From Immundisolibacterales bacterium (GTDB lineage Bacteria; Pseudomonadota; Gammaproteobacteria; HK1), in assembly GCA_026712715.1 (NCBI GenBank), contig JAPOPW010000009.1, positions 1 to 64,000 on the forward strand: DNA of 64,000 nt, read 5' to 3'. A model generated the notes under the pieces. The model was not told where the DNA came from. It ran no database searches and saw only the letters and a program-made list of their open reading frames with translations. This document shows positions 41,149-50,672 of the stretch, in pieces. Each line of letters opens with the position of its first letter. The first letter of the stretch is position 1. Both the position numbers and the translations under genes were made by a program.

Positions 41149-42342
41149 TTGACGCCCGATGAGCCATCCCCCACCGGCTGGTCGGGACCGGCGGTTCTCT
41201 CTTTCGGCTTTCGGCCCTTCTTTCTCCTCGCCGGGCTCTGGGCGGCGCTGAGCATGGCCCTCTGGCTCGTGATGCTGCGAACGGGGCTGGCGCTCCCGAC
41301 CCATCTCGATCCGGTGTCGTGGCATGCCCATGCGGCGCTCTACGGCTATCTGGGGGCGGTGCTCCCGGGGTTTCTCCTCACCGCGGTGCCGAGCTGGACC
41401 GGACGGCCACCGCTTGGCGGATGGACTCTGCTCGGCCTGGTGGTCCTGTGGCTGTTCGGTCGAATCGCGGTCGCGGTTTCGGAGTACCTGCCGCTCCTCG
41501 CGGTGACGCTGACCGATCTCGCGGGCCTCGTGATCTTCGGCGGGATTCTCGTGCGTGAGATCGTCACCGCGAAGAACTGGCGCAACCTCGTCGTCATCGC
41601 GATTCTTGGCGTGTTCGTCGCGGGCAACGCCGTGTTTCATGCGGAAGCCGCCGGGGGTGGACATGCGGCGTCGGGCTACGGCCTTCGTATCGGGCTCGCG
41701 GCCGGAATCATGCTGATCTCGCTGATCGGCGGGCGCATCGTGCCCGCTTTCACGCGCAACTGGCTGGTGGAAAGGGACGGTGCTCGGCTGCCCGCCGCAT
41801 TCGGCCCACCGGACCGGCTCGCGCTGGTCCTGAACGTGCCGGCGTTGTCGTGCTGGGTCGCGATGCCCCGTGGGAGCGTCGCAGGACTTCTCCTGCTCGT
41901 GACGGGCCTGGTGCAGCTCGGACGACTTGCCCGCTGGCGCGGGCTGAGCACGTGGTCGGAGCCGCTGGTCTGGATCCTCCATGTGGGCTATGCCTTCATA
42001 CCGGTCGGAATGCTGGCCCTGGGGACGGCGATCCTGTGGCCGGGCTCGTTGACCCACGCGGCGGCGCAGCATGCCTGGATGGCGGGAGCGATCGGGGTGA
42101 TGACCCTCGCGGTGATGACCCGCGCCTCCCTCGGGCACACCGGAAGACCGCTGGCCGCGGGCGCCGCGACGACCGCGCTCTATCTTCTGGTGATCGGGTC
42201 CGTGGTGGCCCGGCTCCTGAGCGGCGTCCAGCCGCATTGGGCGCAGTCGCTTTGGACCGTGTCCGCGATTCTCTGGACGCTCGGCCTCGCCGGATTCGCA
42301 ATCGTCTACGGACGGTTGCTGATTGGTCCGGTTACCCGGTGA
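41149..42342 (+). CDS. nnrS: NnrS family heme/copper membrane protein
   Basis: A 397-residue membrane protein with about twelve helices. The signature start FGFRPFFLLAGLWAALSMAL, SWHAHAALYGYLGAVLPGFL, GGRIVPAFTRNWL and MTRASLGHTGRPLAAGAATT mark NnrS, which in denitrifiers protects against nitric-oxide stress on iron centres and binds heme and copper. It starts with TTG 41149 behind GGAAGGGGGA. The neighbourhood (Sco, PCuAC) points to cytochrome oxidase or copper-enzyme maturation. Confidence 0.9.
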   Translation: MTPDEPSPTGWSGPAVLSFGFRPFFLLAGLWAALSMALWLVMLRTGLALPTHLDPVSWHAHAALYGYLGAVLPGFLLTAVPSWTGRPPLGGWTLLGLVVLWLFGRIAVAVSEYLPLLAVTLTDLAGLVIFGGILVREIVTAKNWRNLVVIAILGVFVAGNAVFHAEAAGGGHAASGYGLRIGLAAGIMLISLIGGRIVPAFTRNWLVERDGARLPAAFGPPDRLALVLNVPALSCWVAMPRGSVAGLLLLVTGLVQLGRLARWRGLSTWSEPLVWILHVGYAFIPVGMLALGTAILWPGSLTHAAAQHAWMAGAIGVMTLAVMTRASLGHTGRPLAAGAATTALYLLVIGSVVARLLSGVQPHWAQSLWTVSAILWTLGLAGFAIVYGRLLIGPVTR

Positions 42343-42551
42343 CCTTCGAGTCGGGCCGGGCCGGGGCCGGACCGGCCGGCGCCGAAGACGGGCGATCGAG
42401 CTTGCCGGGCGGGAAGGTGCGGTCTGCGGCCTCTTCAACCGCGGCAGCGCAAGCGCTTCGCTTCTCGGGCCGCCGGCGAAGCCGTGGGCGTCCGCATCCC
42501 GGCCGAACCGTCGCGGGCGCGCCGCGGCGTGACGCGACGGCTCGCAGCCGG

Positions 42552-43166
42552 TCAGCTCTCCAGGTGCCTTCGGATGGCGACGAAGTCGCGTGCGATTGCG
42601 TCGGGCGCGTGAGGCGGCCCGAAGACGGCCTGGAGCTCTCCCTTCGGATTCACGAGAAGCAGCGCCGCGCTGTGCTCGACGAGGTACTCCGGGTCGTCGC
42701 CGCCGCGGGCGTACGCCACCCCGAGAGCGCGCGTCAGCTTCCGCAACTCCTCGTGCGGCCCGGTCACCCCAAGGAAATCGTCGCGAAAGGTGGTGACGTA
42801 CGCGCGAAGGCTCCGCGGAGCGTCGCGTTCGGGATCGACGCTCACGAACACCACCCGGGGAGCTTCACCGCCCAGGGCGGCAATCGCATTCACGCTCGCC
42901 GACATCGTCGCGAGAGTGATGGGGCAGATGTCGGGGCAGTGGGTGTAGCCGAAGAAGAGCAGGGTCCAGCCGTCGGTCAGGTGCCGCCGGGTGTACGCTG
43001 CTCCGGTATGATCGGTGAGAGCGAATTCGGGGAGCGCCCGTTCCTGGCCGAAGAGGGCGGTGGACGTCTGAAGCGCGGGAGGTTCCGCCGGCCACCATCT
43101 TCCGGCGAGGAACCCGGCCGCGACCGCGATGGCCACGACCGCGATGGCGGGCACGAGCTTGGGCAT
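42552..43166 (-). CDS. SCO1/SenC family copper chaperone
   Basis: A 204-residue membrane-anchored thioredoxin-fold copper protein. The N-terminal helix (VPAIAVVAIAVAAGFLAGRW) is an uncleaved anchor. The copper site is FFGYTHCPDICPITL (C77, C81) plus a distal His (EYLVEHSAALLL). VFVSVDPERDAPRSLRAYV and RDDFLGVTGPHEELRKL are the family's usual core. It delivers copper to the CuA site of cytochrome oxidase. Divergent from the small membrane protein gene next to it. Confidence 0.92.
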   Translation of the reverse strand: MPKLVPAIAVVAIAVAAGFLAGRWWPAEPPALQTSTALFGQERALPEFALTDHTGAAYTRRHLTDGWTLLFFGYTHCPDICPITLATMSASVNAIAALGGEAPRVVFVSVDPERDAPRSLRAYVTTFRDDFLGVTGPHEELRKLTRALGVAYARGGDDPEYLVEHSAALLLVNPKGELQAVFGPPHAPDAIARDFVAIRRHLES

Positions 43167-43242
43167 GGGCGCTCGATTTCCTTCCGAGGACGATGCAGGG
43201 CGGGAGAAACCGGATCATAGCGCCCGCCGGAGGTTCGCGAGG

Positions 43243-43686
43243 ATGCCCATCGAAGTCGAGCGACCGGGACCGGTCCGCGCCCGCCGAAGAGCCGTCACGC
43301 GGCTCGCGTTCCTCGCCGCGGCGGCCTTCACGGCGGGACTCGCGATCGCGAACTGGCCGGCCGTCTCCGAGCGTGCAATGCACTTCTTCGCCGTGATGGG
43401 GCAGCCGCGGCTCGAGGCGATGCGGGCCATGGAGGCGCCGGTGGTCGGAGCCGACGGCATCGCCCGCACCGACTGGCTGGTCTTCTTCGAGGGCGATGCG
43501 CCCGAACCGGAGCGAAAGCGGCTGCTGGCCGAGCACGAGTCGGTGCGCTTCGTGGACCGGACGTTCTTCTCCGACGGCGTGGTCGTTTCCATTCCCGACG
43601 CGGCCAAGTCGGTGGTAGCCGCAATCCGTTCGTCTCCCGCCGTCTGGCTCATGCTTCGGGACCGGCCGTTCTATCTGTGCCATTGA
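43243..43686 (+). CDS. single-span membrane hypothetical protein
   Basis: A 147-residue protein with a basic N-terminus and one membrane helix (RLAFLAAAAFTAGLAIANW), then a periplasmic part: DWLVFFEGDAPEPERKRLLA, VDRTFFSDGVVVSIPDAAKS and SPAVWLMLRDRPFYLCH. I do not recognise it, but its position between sco and pcuAC suggests a role in copper or cytochrome oxidase assembly. The start is ATG 43243, 10 bp after a GGAGG. Confidence 0.6.
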   Translation: MPIEVERPGPVRARRRAVTRLAFLAAAAFTAGLAIANWPAVSERAMHFFAVMGQPRLEAMRAMEAPVVGADGIARTDWLVFFEGDAPEPERKRLLAEHESVRFVDRTFFSDGVVVSIPDAAKSVVAAIRSSPAVWLMLRDRPFYLCH

Positions 43687-43857
43687 TCTGACGTCATGCG
43701 CGCTCAGGGTTGCGCTCGGGAGCCGGGAAGTCGTTCGAGGAGATCCCGCACGGCCCGGCCCCGGGGCCGAGGTTCCGCGTCTTCGCGTGGCGAACGGCTC
43801 GCCGGCCCGGACAGCTCGCCCGCCGGGAGACCCCCGCCATTGCCCTTCCGACGGTGC

Positions 43858-44289
43858 ATGCGGCTTGGGGCGGCGATCCTTACCGGGTGTCTCGCAACCG
43901 CTTCGCCCGCGGCTGGAGGAGAATCGCTTGCCGTGGCGGATGCCTGGGCGCGCGCAACCATCGGCACGGCGACGGTGTCGGCGGTCTACCTCAGCGTCAC
44001 CAACCACGGCGACTCTCCGGACCATCTCGTCGGGGCCGACGCGAAACGCGCCGGCCGCACGATGTTCCACCGGAGCGTGATCGAGGACGGGATCATGAAG
44101 ATGCGCCATGCCGGAGCGGTCGAGATTCCCGCCGGAGCAACGGTCCGGCTCGAGCCGGGCGGACTGCACGTGATGCTGACGGGGGTTTCGCCGCGTCTCG
44201 AGAGCGGGGAGCGCATAGCCGTCACCTTGCGCTTCGAGCGCGCGGGAGAGATGAGGTTGTCGGTCCCCGTGCGAACGAGCCCACCGTAG
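43858..44289 (+). CDS. periplasmic copper chaperone PCu(A)C
   Basis: A 143-residue PCu(A)C protein. A signal peptide (MRLGAAILTGCLATASPAAG) precedes DAWARATIGTATVSAVYLSV. The copper-binding H/M pattern is seen in RTMFHRSVIEDGIMKMRHAG and LEPGGLHVMLTGV, with His and Met spaced as in the family (MX10MX21HXM type). It moves Cu(I) to cytochrome oxidase together with Sco. The ATG at 43858 is preferred over longer frames, since it begins the signal peptide. Confidence 0.9.
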   Translation: MRLGAAILTGCLATASPAAGGESLAVADAWARATIGTATVSAVYLSVTNHGDSPDHLVGADAKRAGRTMFHRSVIEDGIMKMRHAGAVEIPAGATVRLEPGGLHVMLTGVSPRLESGERIAVTLRFERAGEMRLSVPVRTSPP

Positions 44290-44466
44290 AGACCCCCAAG
44301 CCGAAGGAACGCGGGCGACTCTCATCCACGGGTGCGGCGGACCGAGGACGGCTCGGAGAACGGTCGGCAAGCGGAGAGCGAAGGCAGCACCGGTCGTCGC
44401 GACCTCACGCCGGCGGATCATGCGGCCGCGTCCGCCGCCGGACGACGGCGGCGCCACGGTCGCGGA

Positions 44467-45315
44467 TCAGATCAACCGATGGTCCATGGTGAGGGCGGGC
44501 GAATCGCTCTCGGGGGTGCCCACCACTTCGGCGGGAACCCCGACCACGGTCCGGTGGGACGGCACGTCCGAAAGCACGACGCTTCCCGCCCCGATCTTGG
44601 CCCCCGCCCCGATCTCGACGTTCCCGAGCAGCTTCGCGCCCGCGCCGATCAGCACTCCGGCCCGGACCTTGGGGTGCCGGTCTCCGGTCTCCTTTCCGGT
44701 ACCGCCCAGGGTCACTTCGTGCAGTATCGAGACGTCGTCCTCGATCACCGCCGTCTCGCCGACCACCACCCCAGTTGCATGGTCGATCATGATTCCGGTG
44801 CCGATCCGCGCCGCAGGGTGGATGTCCACGCCGTAGACCTGCGCCATCCGGCTCTGCACGAGGAGAGCGGCTAGCTCGCGGCCGTCGTTCCAGAGCCGAT
44901 GCGCGATCCGATATGCCTGCAGGGCGTGATAGCCCTTGAAGAAGAGCAGGGCCGGGAAGTAGGTCTCGAGCGCAGGGTCGCGGTCCCGGACCGCCTGCAG
45001 GTCGGCACGCCCGGCATCCCCGATCGCGGGATCACGGGCATGGGCCTCGTCGAAGATCTCCTGCAGCCGGGCCTGGCTCACCATCGGGCTCGCGAGCTCA
45101 TGGGAAAGGACCCACGCCAGAGAGTCCTCGAGGCCCTGGCGGGAGAGGATCGTCGAGTCGAGAAACTCCTCGAGCGCGGGCTCGCGCTCGAGCTCGCGCT
45201 GCGCCTCGCGACGGACCTGCCGCCAGACCGCGCCGGTCGGGTCGTTGGGGGGAAGGTCGGCCTCGGGATCCGGCCAGGCAACCGCGTCCGCCACCGCCTT
45301 CAGTCCTTTGCTCAT
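44467..45315 (-). CDS. cysE: serine O-acetyltransferase
   Basis: A 282-residue CysE. An N-terminal helical domain (WRQVRREAQRELEREPALEE) is followed by the left-handed beta-helix of hexapeptide repeats: VDIHPAARIGTGIMIDHATG, VVVGETAVIEDDVSILHEVT, LGGTGKETGDRHPKVRAGVL and IGAGAKLLGNVEIGAGAKIG. The catalytic His and Asp (MIDHATG and ILHEVTLGG) are intact. It makes O-acetylserine for cysteine synthesis. No cysK is nearby. Confidence 0.95.
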   Translation of the reverse strand: MSKGLKAVADAVAWPDPEADLPPNDPTGAVWRQVRREAQRELEREPALEEFLDSTILSRQGLEDSLAWVLSHELASPMVSQARLQEIFDEAHARDPAIGDAGRADLQAVRDRDPALETYFPALLFFKGYHALQAYRIAHRLWNDGRELAALLVQSRMAQVYGVDIHPAARIGTGIMIDHATGVVVGETAVIEDDVSILHEVTLGGTGKETGDRHPKVRAGVLIGAGAKLLGNVEIGAGAKIGAGSVVLSDVPSHRTVVGVPAEVVGTPESDSPALTMDHRLI

Positions 45316-45614
45316 GGTGCGTTCCCGCGAAGCTGGCGTGTCGGGCTAGCGAGGCTCCGCCTCGGACCGACGAGACCTGTTCGAAGCCACCCGTCCTGGT
45401 TCGAGACCCGGCTGCTGCGTAGCGGCAGCAGCCTCGTTCGTTTCGTTCCCGAGACCGATTTGCAAACTTGGCTCATGCGTAAAGATCGGGGCTCCTCAAC
45501 GAGTCTAGGAGGGTCGCGCCCCGGGACGCAAGCGAGTATTCCTGCGGGTCGATTGAGATATTGTTCAACCCGCCCGAACGGTCGGTGCATGGCGCTCCGG
45601 CCGGCGCCGGCCGA
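45316..45614. other. intergenic region with a small hairpin
   Basis: About 300 bp between cysE and ilvE. It contains ggctgctgc (45410-45418), gtagcg, gcagcagcc (45425-45433), a 9-bp stem. A 92-residue open frame (45312-45590, minus) has no convincing protein pattern and I do not call it. Confidence 0.5.
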
Positions 45615-46724
45615 TCAGTCCGCCGCCTGGGCGGGGACCTTCTCCGGCACGATGACCCGGTTCCATCCGTGCCGATCCTCGCGCTCCCCGAGCTGGATGC
45701 CGATGAGCGAGTCGTAGAGCTCATGCCCGAGCGGGCCGGCGGAGCCGCCGTTGATGTCGTACATCTTCCCCTCGAAGCCGATTCGCCCGATCGGGGTGAT
45801 GACCGCCGCGGTGCCGGCTCCGAACGCCTCACGCAGGGTTCCGTCGCGGCTGCGCTCGAGGACCTCGTCGATCCCGATTCTGCGCTCTTCGACCGCCGTG
45901 CCGCGATCGCGCAGCAGGGTGAGGACGCTGTCGCGGGTGACGCCGGGGAGAATCGTTCCCCTGAGGTCCGGGGTCGCCACCCGTCCGTCGAAGTCGAAGA
46001 AGATGTTCATCTGGCCGACTTCCTCGACGTAGCGGTGCTCGGCCCCGTCGAGCCAGAGAGCCTGATCGAACCCCTCGGCGATGCTCTCGGTAGCGGGAAA
46101 GAGGGCAGCCGCGTAGTTCCCCCCGGTCTTGGCGAACCCGACCCCGCCCGGCGCGGCGCGCGTGAAGCGGCTCTGCGCCTTGAGAGAGACCGCTCCCGCC
46201 GCCCGGTCGTAGTAGTTGGTGACCGGGGAGGTGAAGATGAGCAGGCGGAACTGCGAGGAGGGGCGGACCTGCAGATGGGCGTCCTCGGCGAAGACGAGCG
46301 GGCGGACATAGAGGGCCTCGCCTCGCCCGGTCGGGATCCACTCATGGTCGACGCGGACGATCTCCTCGACCGCCGCCTCGAAGACGCCGTCCGGGAGCGC
46401 CGGAATGCAGAGACGACGGCAGGACTCGCGCAAGCGCTCCGCATTGCGGTCGGGGCGGAATACCCGGACCTTGCCGTCCGTTCCCCGGAACGCCTTCAGC
46501 CCCTCGAACACGGACTGCCCGTAGTGCAGGGCGAGACACCCCGGATGCAGGGGGACCGGAGCGAGAGGAACGATCTCCGGCTGCCCCCACGACCCGTCGC
46601 GGTAGCGCAGGCTGAACATGTGGTCGGCAAAGTGGTCGCCGAATCCGAGCCGGGACGGATCGACCTCCGCCCGGCGGCTCGTCGCGGCGCGCTGGATCCG
46701 GAGGTCTTCGAGCATGGCGGCCAT
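45615..46724 (-). CDS. ilvE: branched-chain amino-acid aminotransferase
   Basis: A 369-residue fold-type IV aminotransferase in the longer BCAT class (as in mitochondria and many bacteria). Markers: FADHMFSLRYRDGSWGQPEI, HYGQSVFEGLKAFRGTDGKV, ARAAPGGVGFAKTGGNYAAA (PLP lysine in FAKTGGNYAA), VEEVGQMNIFFDF and the C-terminal SLIGIQLGEREDRHGW. It converts leucine, isoleucine and valine to their keto acids and back. The two start candidates (46724, 46715) are 9 bp apart. It is 152 bp downstream of the M16C protease gene and may share its transcript. Confidence 0.95.
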   Translation of the reverse strand: MAAMLEDLRIQRAATSRRAEVDPSRLGFGDHFADHMFSLRYRDGSWGQPEIVPLAPVPLHPGCLALHYGQSVFEGLKAFRGTDGKVRVFRPDRNAERLRESCRRLCIPALPDGVFEAAVEEIVRVDHEWIPTGRGEALYVRPLVFAEDAHLQVRPSSQFRLLIFTSPVTNYYDRAAGAVSLKAQSRFTRAAPGGVGFAKTGGNYAAALFPATESIAEGFDQALWLDGAEHRYVEEVGQMNIFFDFDGRVATPDLRGTILPGVTRDSVLTLLRDRGTAVEERRIGIDEVLERSRDGTLREAFGAGTAAVITPIGRIGFEGKMYDINGGSAGPLGHELYDSLIGIQLGEREDRHGWNRVIVPEKVPAQAAD

Positions 46725-46876
46725 TTCGGGCTCCGCTGAATGGGTCGCGCGAATATACACGATGGCAGTGCGGCGGCCGTGCGGCGGCCGCGCCACGCGC
46801 GTCCCGCCCGAGGCGGCCGGCGGCCCATCCTCGGACGGTACCCGGGACGCCTCGGGCGAGGGTCGCCCGGAGGCGC

Positions 46877-49801
46877 CTACAGGCGGTGGGTCACGAAGGC
46901 GTCGCGGTCCGGTTCGCGCGCGAGGAGGTCCTCGCTGGTGACCACCGCGTCGCGCGCCCGCTCCGGCACGAGATATTGCGCCGCGACCCGTCGAAGGTCG
47001 TCCAGGGTCACCGCGAGGACCGCGCCGCGGTAGCGGCGGCGCTGCGCCGGGTTGCGGCCATGACGGGTGCCGAAGTAGCTTCCGATCGCCTCGCCGGCCG
47101 GAGAGCCGGGCCGGTCGAGATCGGAGATGACGCCGAGAACCGCTTCTTCGAGCCGCGCATCGTCCTGCGGCTCGTCGAGGAGGTACCGGACGGCGCGATC
47201 GAAGTCGTCGAACGTGCCGGCGATGCGGGGATCGCGGTACGAATGGAAGCGGAAGGAGGCGGTGTCCGCGCGGTAGCCCGCGCCCGCGCCGTAGGCGCCT
47301 CCCTGCTCGCGGACGGCCCGGTGCAAGGTGGTGTTTCGAAGGTAGGGGCCGAGCACCCGGAGGGCCGGCGCGTCCGGATGGGCCTGGGGAATGGCCGGAA
47401 AGGCACGGGCGCAGAAGCTCACTTCCGTGGTCGTGAGCCACGCCTCGCGGGCGGCCGCCCGGGGTAGCAGGTCCGAACCGGCGCCGGGACCGAACGGGTC
47501 GCCCGGCGCGCGCCCGCCGGCGATCGCCCGGGCCAGCTCGGTGGCACAGGCGGCGACCGGTTCGAGCGACTCCCCGACGGCGAGGATCTCGTGGCTCGAG
47601 CGGCCGATCGCGTCCCGGATCGCTTCGAGCCTGGCGGCGAGTTGGGCGAGCCCATCGCGCGCGGCGAGCGAGTCGTCGAGGGCCTTCAGGTTCCGGATCC
47701 CGCGAAGTCCGTGCCACTCGTCCTCGAGCGCGGCGAACCGGCCGAACCCCGCGCCCGCGGCGCTCGCCGCGAACAGGTGGCCGGAACGCACGACGTGCGC
47801 CTCGGCCTGCGCACGCTCCTGGGCGACGAGCTCGCGCAGGCGCTCGAGCTCGTCGAAACGCGGGGAGCTCAGGGTCTCGGCGAGCAGCTCCGCGAGCGCG
47901 CCCTGGTTGCGGGCAAGCGCCTTCCCCGACAGCACGAACCAGCCGTGCAGGCGGTCGACGTCCTCGAGCGAGGTGCCGACCGAAAGACCCGCACCGAGCC
48001 CTCCGGTGACCGCGGCCTGCCGGGCCTGGGTCGACAGATAGTCGCGCCCGGCGCTCCCCACCTCGGTCACGCAGTCGCAATACGCGGGCAGCAGGGCCAG
48101 CAGCTCCGGGGGCAACGACGGAAGGTCCACGACCACCTGCAGGTAGCTCAGGCCGTTGGTGCCGGCGGAATACCACGCCCCGCGGGCCGGGCCGAACGAG
48201 AGCGCCTCCCCCTCGGGGATGGCGAGGTCCTCCGGGACGTCCTCGACGCCGACCCGGGGCAGGAGCGACGGGTCTTCGTCCGCCTCCTGCCGGGCCTTGA
48301 GGGCGGCGGCCGCCTCGTCGATCGATGCGAGGTCGGACTCCGACATCCGTCCGCGGATCGCTTCGAGGCGTTCGCGTTCCTCGGCGGCCCGCCGGACCGG
48401 GAGCCCGGGGTCCGGCGCCATGGTGAGCCGCACCCGGTGCGGGTTGTCGAGCAGCTTCTCGCGCACGAGTCGCGGCACGAAGGCGGGGTCGTCGGCCTGT
48501 GCCCGCAGCGACTCGAGCACGGGGTCGATGTCGAGCGCCGCGAGCCCGTCCGCCCCGTGCAGGATCGGCCCGAGGGCCCGCACCATGAGCCGCAGCCCGT
48601 AGGGGAATCCGCCGCCGGTGATCTCGCGCTGCCCGAGCTCGATCTGGTGCAGCACCGAATCGAGCTCGTCGCGCGGAACGCCCTCGCGGGCGACATCGTC
48701 GAGGACCGAGAGGACCCGGGACTCGAACGCATCCGCGCGCTCGATCTCGCTCCCCTCGATCCCGCAAGAGAAGGTCGCCTCCCGGGTGCTGTCGTCGAGC
48801 CCGGTGAGCTCCGACGGTGCGGTGCCGAGCTCCGTGGACTCGAGCGCCTGCCGCAGCGGCGAGCCGCCGTGCTCGAGGAGGACTCCCGCCAGCAGGCGCG
48901 CGCGCATCGCTTCTTCCGGGTCCCCCGCGCGGCCAAGCAGCCAGCCCATGAGGTGGTGGGTCCGGGCGGTGGTCTCGGGCTTGTTGGCGGCGTAGTGGTC
49001 GAATGCGCGCAAGGGTTCGGTGAGTCGCTGCTCGTCGGGGATCGAGACGTCGATCGCGCGCCGCTCGAACTGACCGAGGGCCTGGCGCTCGAACGCCTCC
49101 TGGTGGCGCTCTGCGGGCAGGTCGCCGTACGTCATGAGCACCGCGTTGGAAGGGTGGTACTGGCGCGCGTGGAAGTCGCGGAGCATCTCCCAGGTGAGCG
49201 ACGGGATCTCGGACGGATCGCCTCCGCTGTTGTGGTGGTAGGTGACGGTGGGAAAGAGCAGCGACTGGAACCGTTGCGCGACCTGCGCCACGGGCGGGCT
49301 CATCGCTCCCTTCATCTCGTTGTACACCACACCCTTGTAGACCAGCTCGGAGTCGGGATCGCCGGGGCGGGCCCGCTCGATCCGGTGCCCCTCCTGCGCG
49401 AAGTCCATCCGCTCGAGGAGCGGGAAGAAGGTCGCGTCGAGGTAGACCTCCAGCAGGTTCTCGAAGTCCTTGCGATTGCGGGTGGCGAACGGATAGGCGG
49501 TCCAGTCGCTCGCGGTGAACGCGTTCATGAACGTGTTGAGCGAGCGTCGGATCATCATGAAGAAGGGGTCGCGCACCGGGAAGCGCCGGCTCCCGCAAAG
49601 CGAGGTGTGCTCGAGGATGTGGGCGATGCCCGTCGAGTCCCCGGGTACGGTGAGGAAGGCGACGAGGAACGCGTTGTTGTCGTCCTCCGCGTCGAGGTGG
49701 AAATGACGCGCCCCCGTCGCCGCGTGGACGTATTCTTCGAACGCGAGGTTGAGCGACTCGACCCGCGCGCGGCGGACCGGCTCGAAGCACGGTGCGGACA
49801 T
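46877..49801 (-). CDS. M16C-family zinc metalloprotease (presequence-protease/insulinase-like)
   Basis: A 974-residue protein. The inverted zinc motif GIAHILEHTSLCGS (HxxEH, H61/E64/H65) and the distal Glu (the helix after DWTAYPFATRNRKDFENLLE) lie in the first of four M16 modules. The DATFFPLLERMDFAQEGHRI segment is characteristic of the M16C (PreP-like) group. The later domains are degenerate copies, e.g. YHNSGGDPSEIPSLTWEMLR. These enzymes cut short unfolded peptides in a closed chamber. It probably acts in the cytoplasm, as no signal peptide is seen. Confidence 0.9.
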   Translation of the reverse strand: MSAPCFEPVRRARVESLNLAFEEYVHAATGARHFHLDAEDDNNAFLVAFLTVPGDSTGIAHILEHTSLCGSRRFPVRDPFFMMIRRSLNTFMNAFTASDWTAYPFATRNRKDFENLLEVYLDATFFPLLERMDFAQEGHRIERARPGDPDSELVYKGVVYNEMKGAMSPPVAQVAQRFQSLLFPTVTYHHNSGGDPSEIPSLTWEMLRDFHARQYHPSNAVLMTYGDLPAERHQEAFERQALGQFERRAIDVSIPDEQRLTEPLRAFDHYAANKPETTARTHHLMGWLLGRAGDPEEAMRARLLAGVLLEHGGSPLRQALESTELGTAPSELTGLDDSTREATFSCGIEGSEIERADAFESRVLSVLDDVAREGVPRDELDSVLHQIELGQREITGGGFPYGLRLMVRALGPILHGADGLAALDIDPVLESLRAQADDPAFVPRLVREKLLDNPHRVRLTMAPDPGLPVRRAAEERERLEAIRGRMSESDLASIDEAAAALKARQEADEDPSLLPRVGVEDVPEDLAIPEGEALSFGPARGAWYSAGTNGLSYLQVVVDLPSLPPELLALLPAYCDCVTEVGSAGRDYLSTQARQAAVTGGLGAGLSVGTSLEDVDRLHGWFVLSGKALARNQGALAELLAETLSSPRFDELERLRELVAQERAQAEAHVVRSGHLFAASAAGAGFGRFAALEDEWHGLRGIRNLKALDDSLAARDGLAQLAARLEAIRDAIGRSSHEILAVGESLEPVAACATELARAIAGGRAPGDPFGPGAGSDLLPRAAAREAWLTTTEVSFCARAFPAIPQAHPDAPALRVLGPYLRNTTLHRAVREQGGAYGAGAGYRADTASFRFHSYRDPRIAGTFDDFDRAVRYLLDEPQDDARLEEAVLGVISDLDRPGSPAGEAIGSYFGTRHGRNPAQRRRYRGAVLAVTLDDLRRVAAQYLVPERARDAVVTSEDLLAREPDRDAFVTHRL

Positions 49802-49937
49802 CGGACTTCCGGAGATTGGCGAAGGATCCGTATTCTAGCCCTCCACGCCGACCCTCGAGCGTGCGGGCCGAGGCGGCGCGCCCGTGCCGGCGCCGGTCGA
49901 GTGCCAGGCGCGGGGGCCGTCCCGGCAAGCCCGTGCT

Positions 49938-50588
49938 TCAGTCCTCCGGGAGCCCCGCGTCGAGATCCGCGGCGCGCCACAGGTACCACGACGCAACGGT
50001 CCGCCAGGGGCGCCAGCGTTCGCCGTGGGCGAGCAGATCGGCCGGCTCCGGGAGGTCGTCGAGACCCTGGATGCGGGCGTACCCCCGGCGGATCCCGAGA
50101 TCGGTCGCCGGCAGTATGTCGGGCCGCGCGAGGTGGGACATCAGCAGCATTTCCGCCGTCCAGCGTCCGATCCCCCGGACCTGGACGAGCCGGGCGACGA
50201 TCTCGTCGTCCGGCATTGCGCGAAGCGCACGCCCTCCCGGGACGACCCGCGCGAGCGTCTTCGCGGCAAGGTCTCGGGCCGCCGCAGCCTTGGCGCGGGA
50301 CAGCCCCACCTCGCGAAGCCGCGCCTCGCTCATCGCCTCCAGGGCTCGCGGGGTCGGCCGGCCTCCTTCGAAGAGGGCGAGCATCCTTGCATGGATGGCG
50401 CCGGCCGCCCGGCCGGAGAGCTGCTGATAGACGATGGCGCGCAGCAGCGCTTCGAACGGTGTCCGCATCGCCTGGCGCTGCATGGCGAACGGACCGAAGA
50501 CATCGATCGTCCGCGCGAGCGCGGGGTCGGCCGCGCGCAGCGCCCGGACGGCGGCGCGCGCGTCGAAGGGGTATCGCCTTGCGGCCAT
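49938..50588 (-). CDS. alkA: DNA-3-methyladenine glycosylase II family protein
   Basis: A 216-residue HhH-GPD glycosylase. The fold motifs are IVYQQLSGRAAGAIHARML, LREVGLSRAKAAAARDLAA, ARLVQVRGIGRWTAEMLLMS (helix-hairpin-helix) and PATDLGIRRGYARIQGLDD, whose Asp is the catalytic residue. It removes alkylated bases such as 3-methyladenine. There is no Ada or regulatory domain. Confidence 0.9.
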   Translation of the reverse strand: MAARRYPFDARAAVRALRAADPALARTIDVFGPFAMQRQAMRTPFEALLRAIVYQQLSGRAAGAIHARMLALFEGGRPTPRALEAMSEARLREVGLSRAKAAAARDLAAKTLARVVPGGRALRAMPDDEIVARLVQVRGIGRWTAEMLLMSHLARPDILPATDLGIRRGYARIQGLDDLPEPADLLAHGERWRPWRTVASWYLWRAADLDAGLPED

Positions 50589-50672
50589 GGGTCGCTACAC
50601 TCCTCGCCCGCCGGCTCCCGACCTTGCGGCGGTCGGGGCTCGGCCGGACGCAAGTACAGTATCGGAGGAAGG

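Noticed and set aside
45399-45433. tRNA-like T-loop (ggttcgagacc) upstream of cysE
   Set aside because: No acceptor, D or anticodon arms could be drawn around it on either strand; the surrounding stem is a simple hairpin.
45312-45590. 92-codon minus ORF between cysE and ilvE
   Set aside because: No recognisable pattern, no ribosome site and high Arg/Pro content.
45615-49928. 1437-codon minus-strand ORF
   Set aside because: The ilvE frame read upstream through the out-of-frame M16C gene; only the part from 46724 to 45615 is real.
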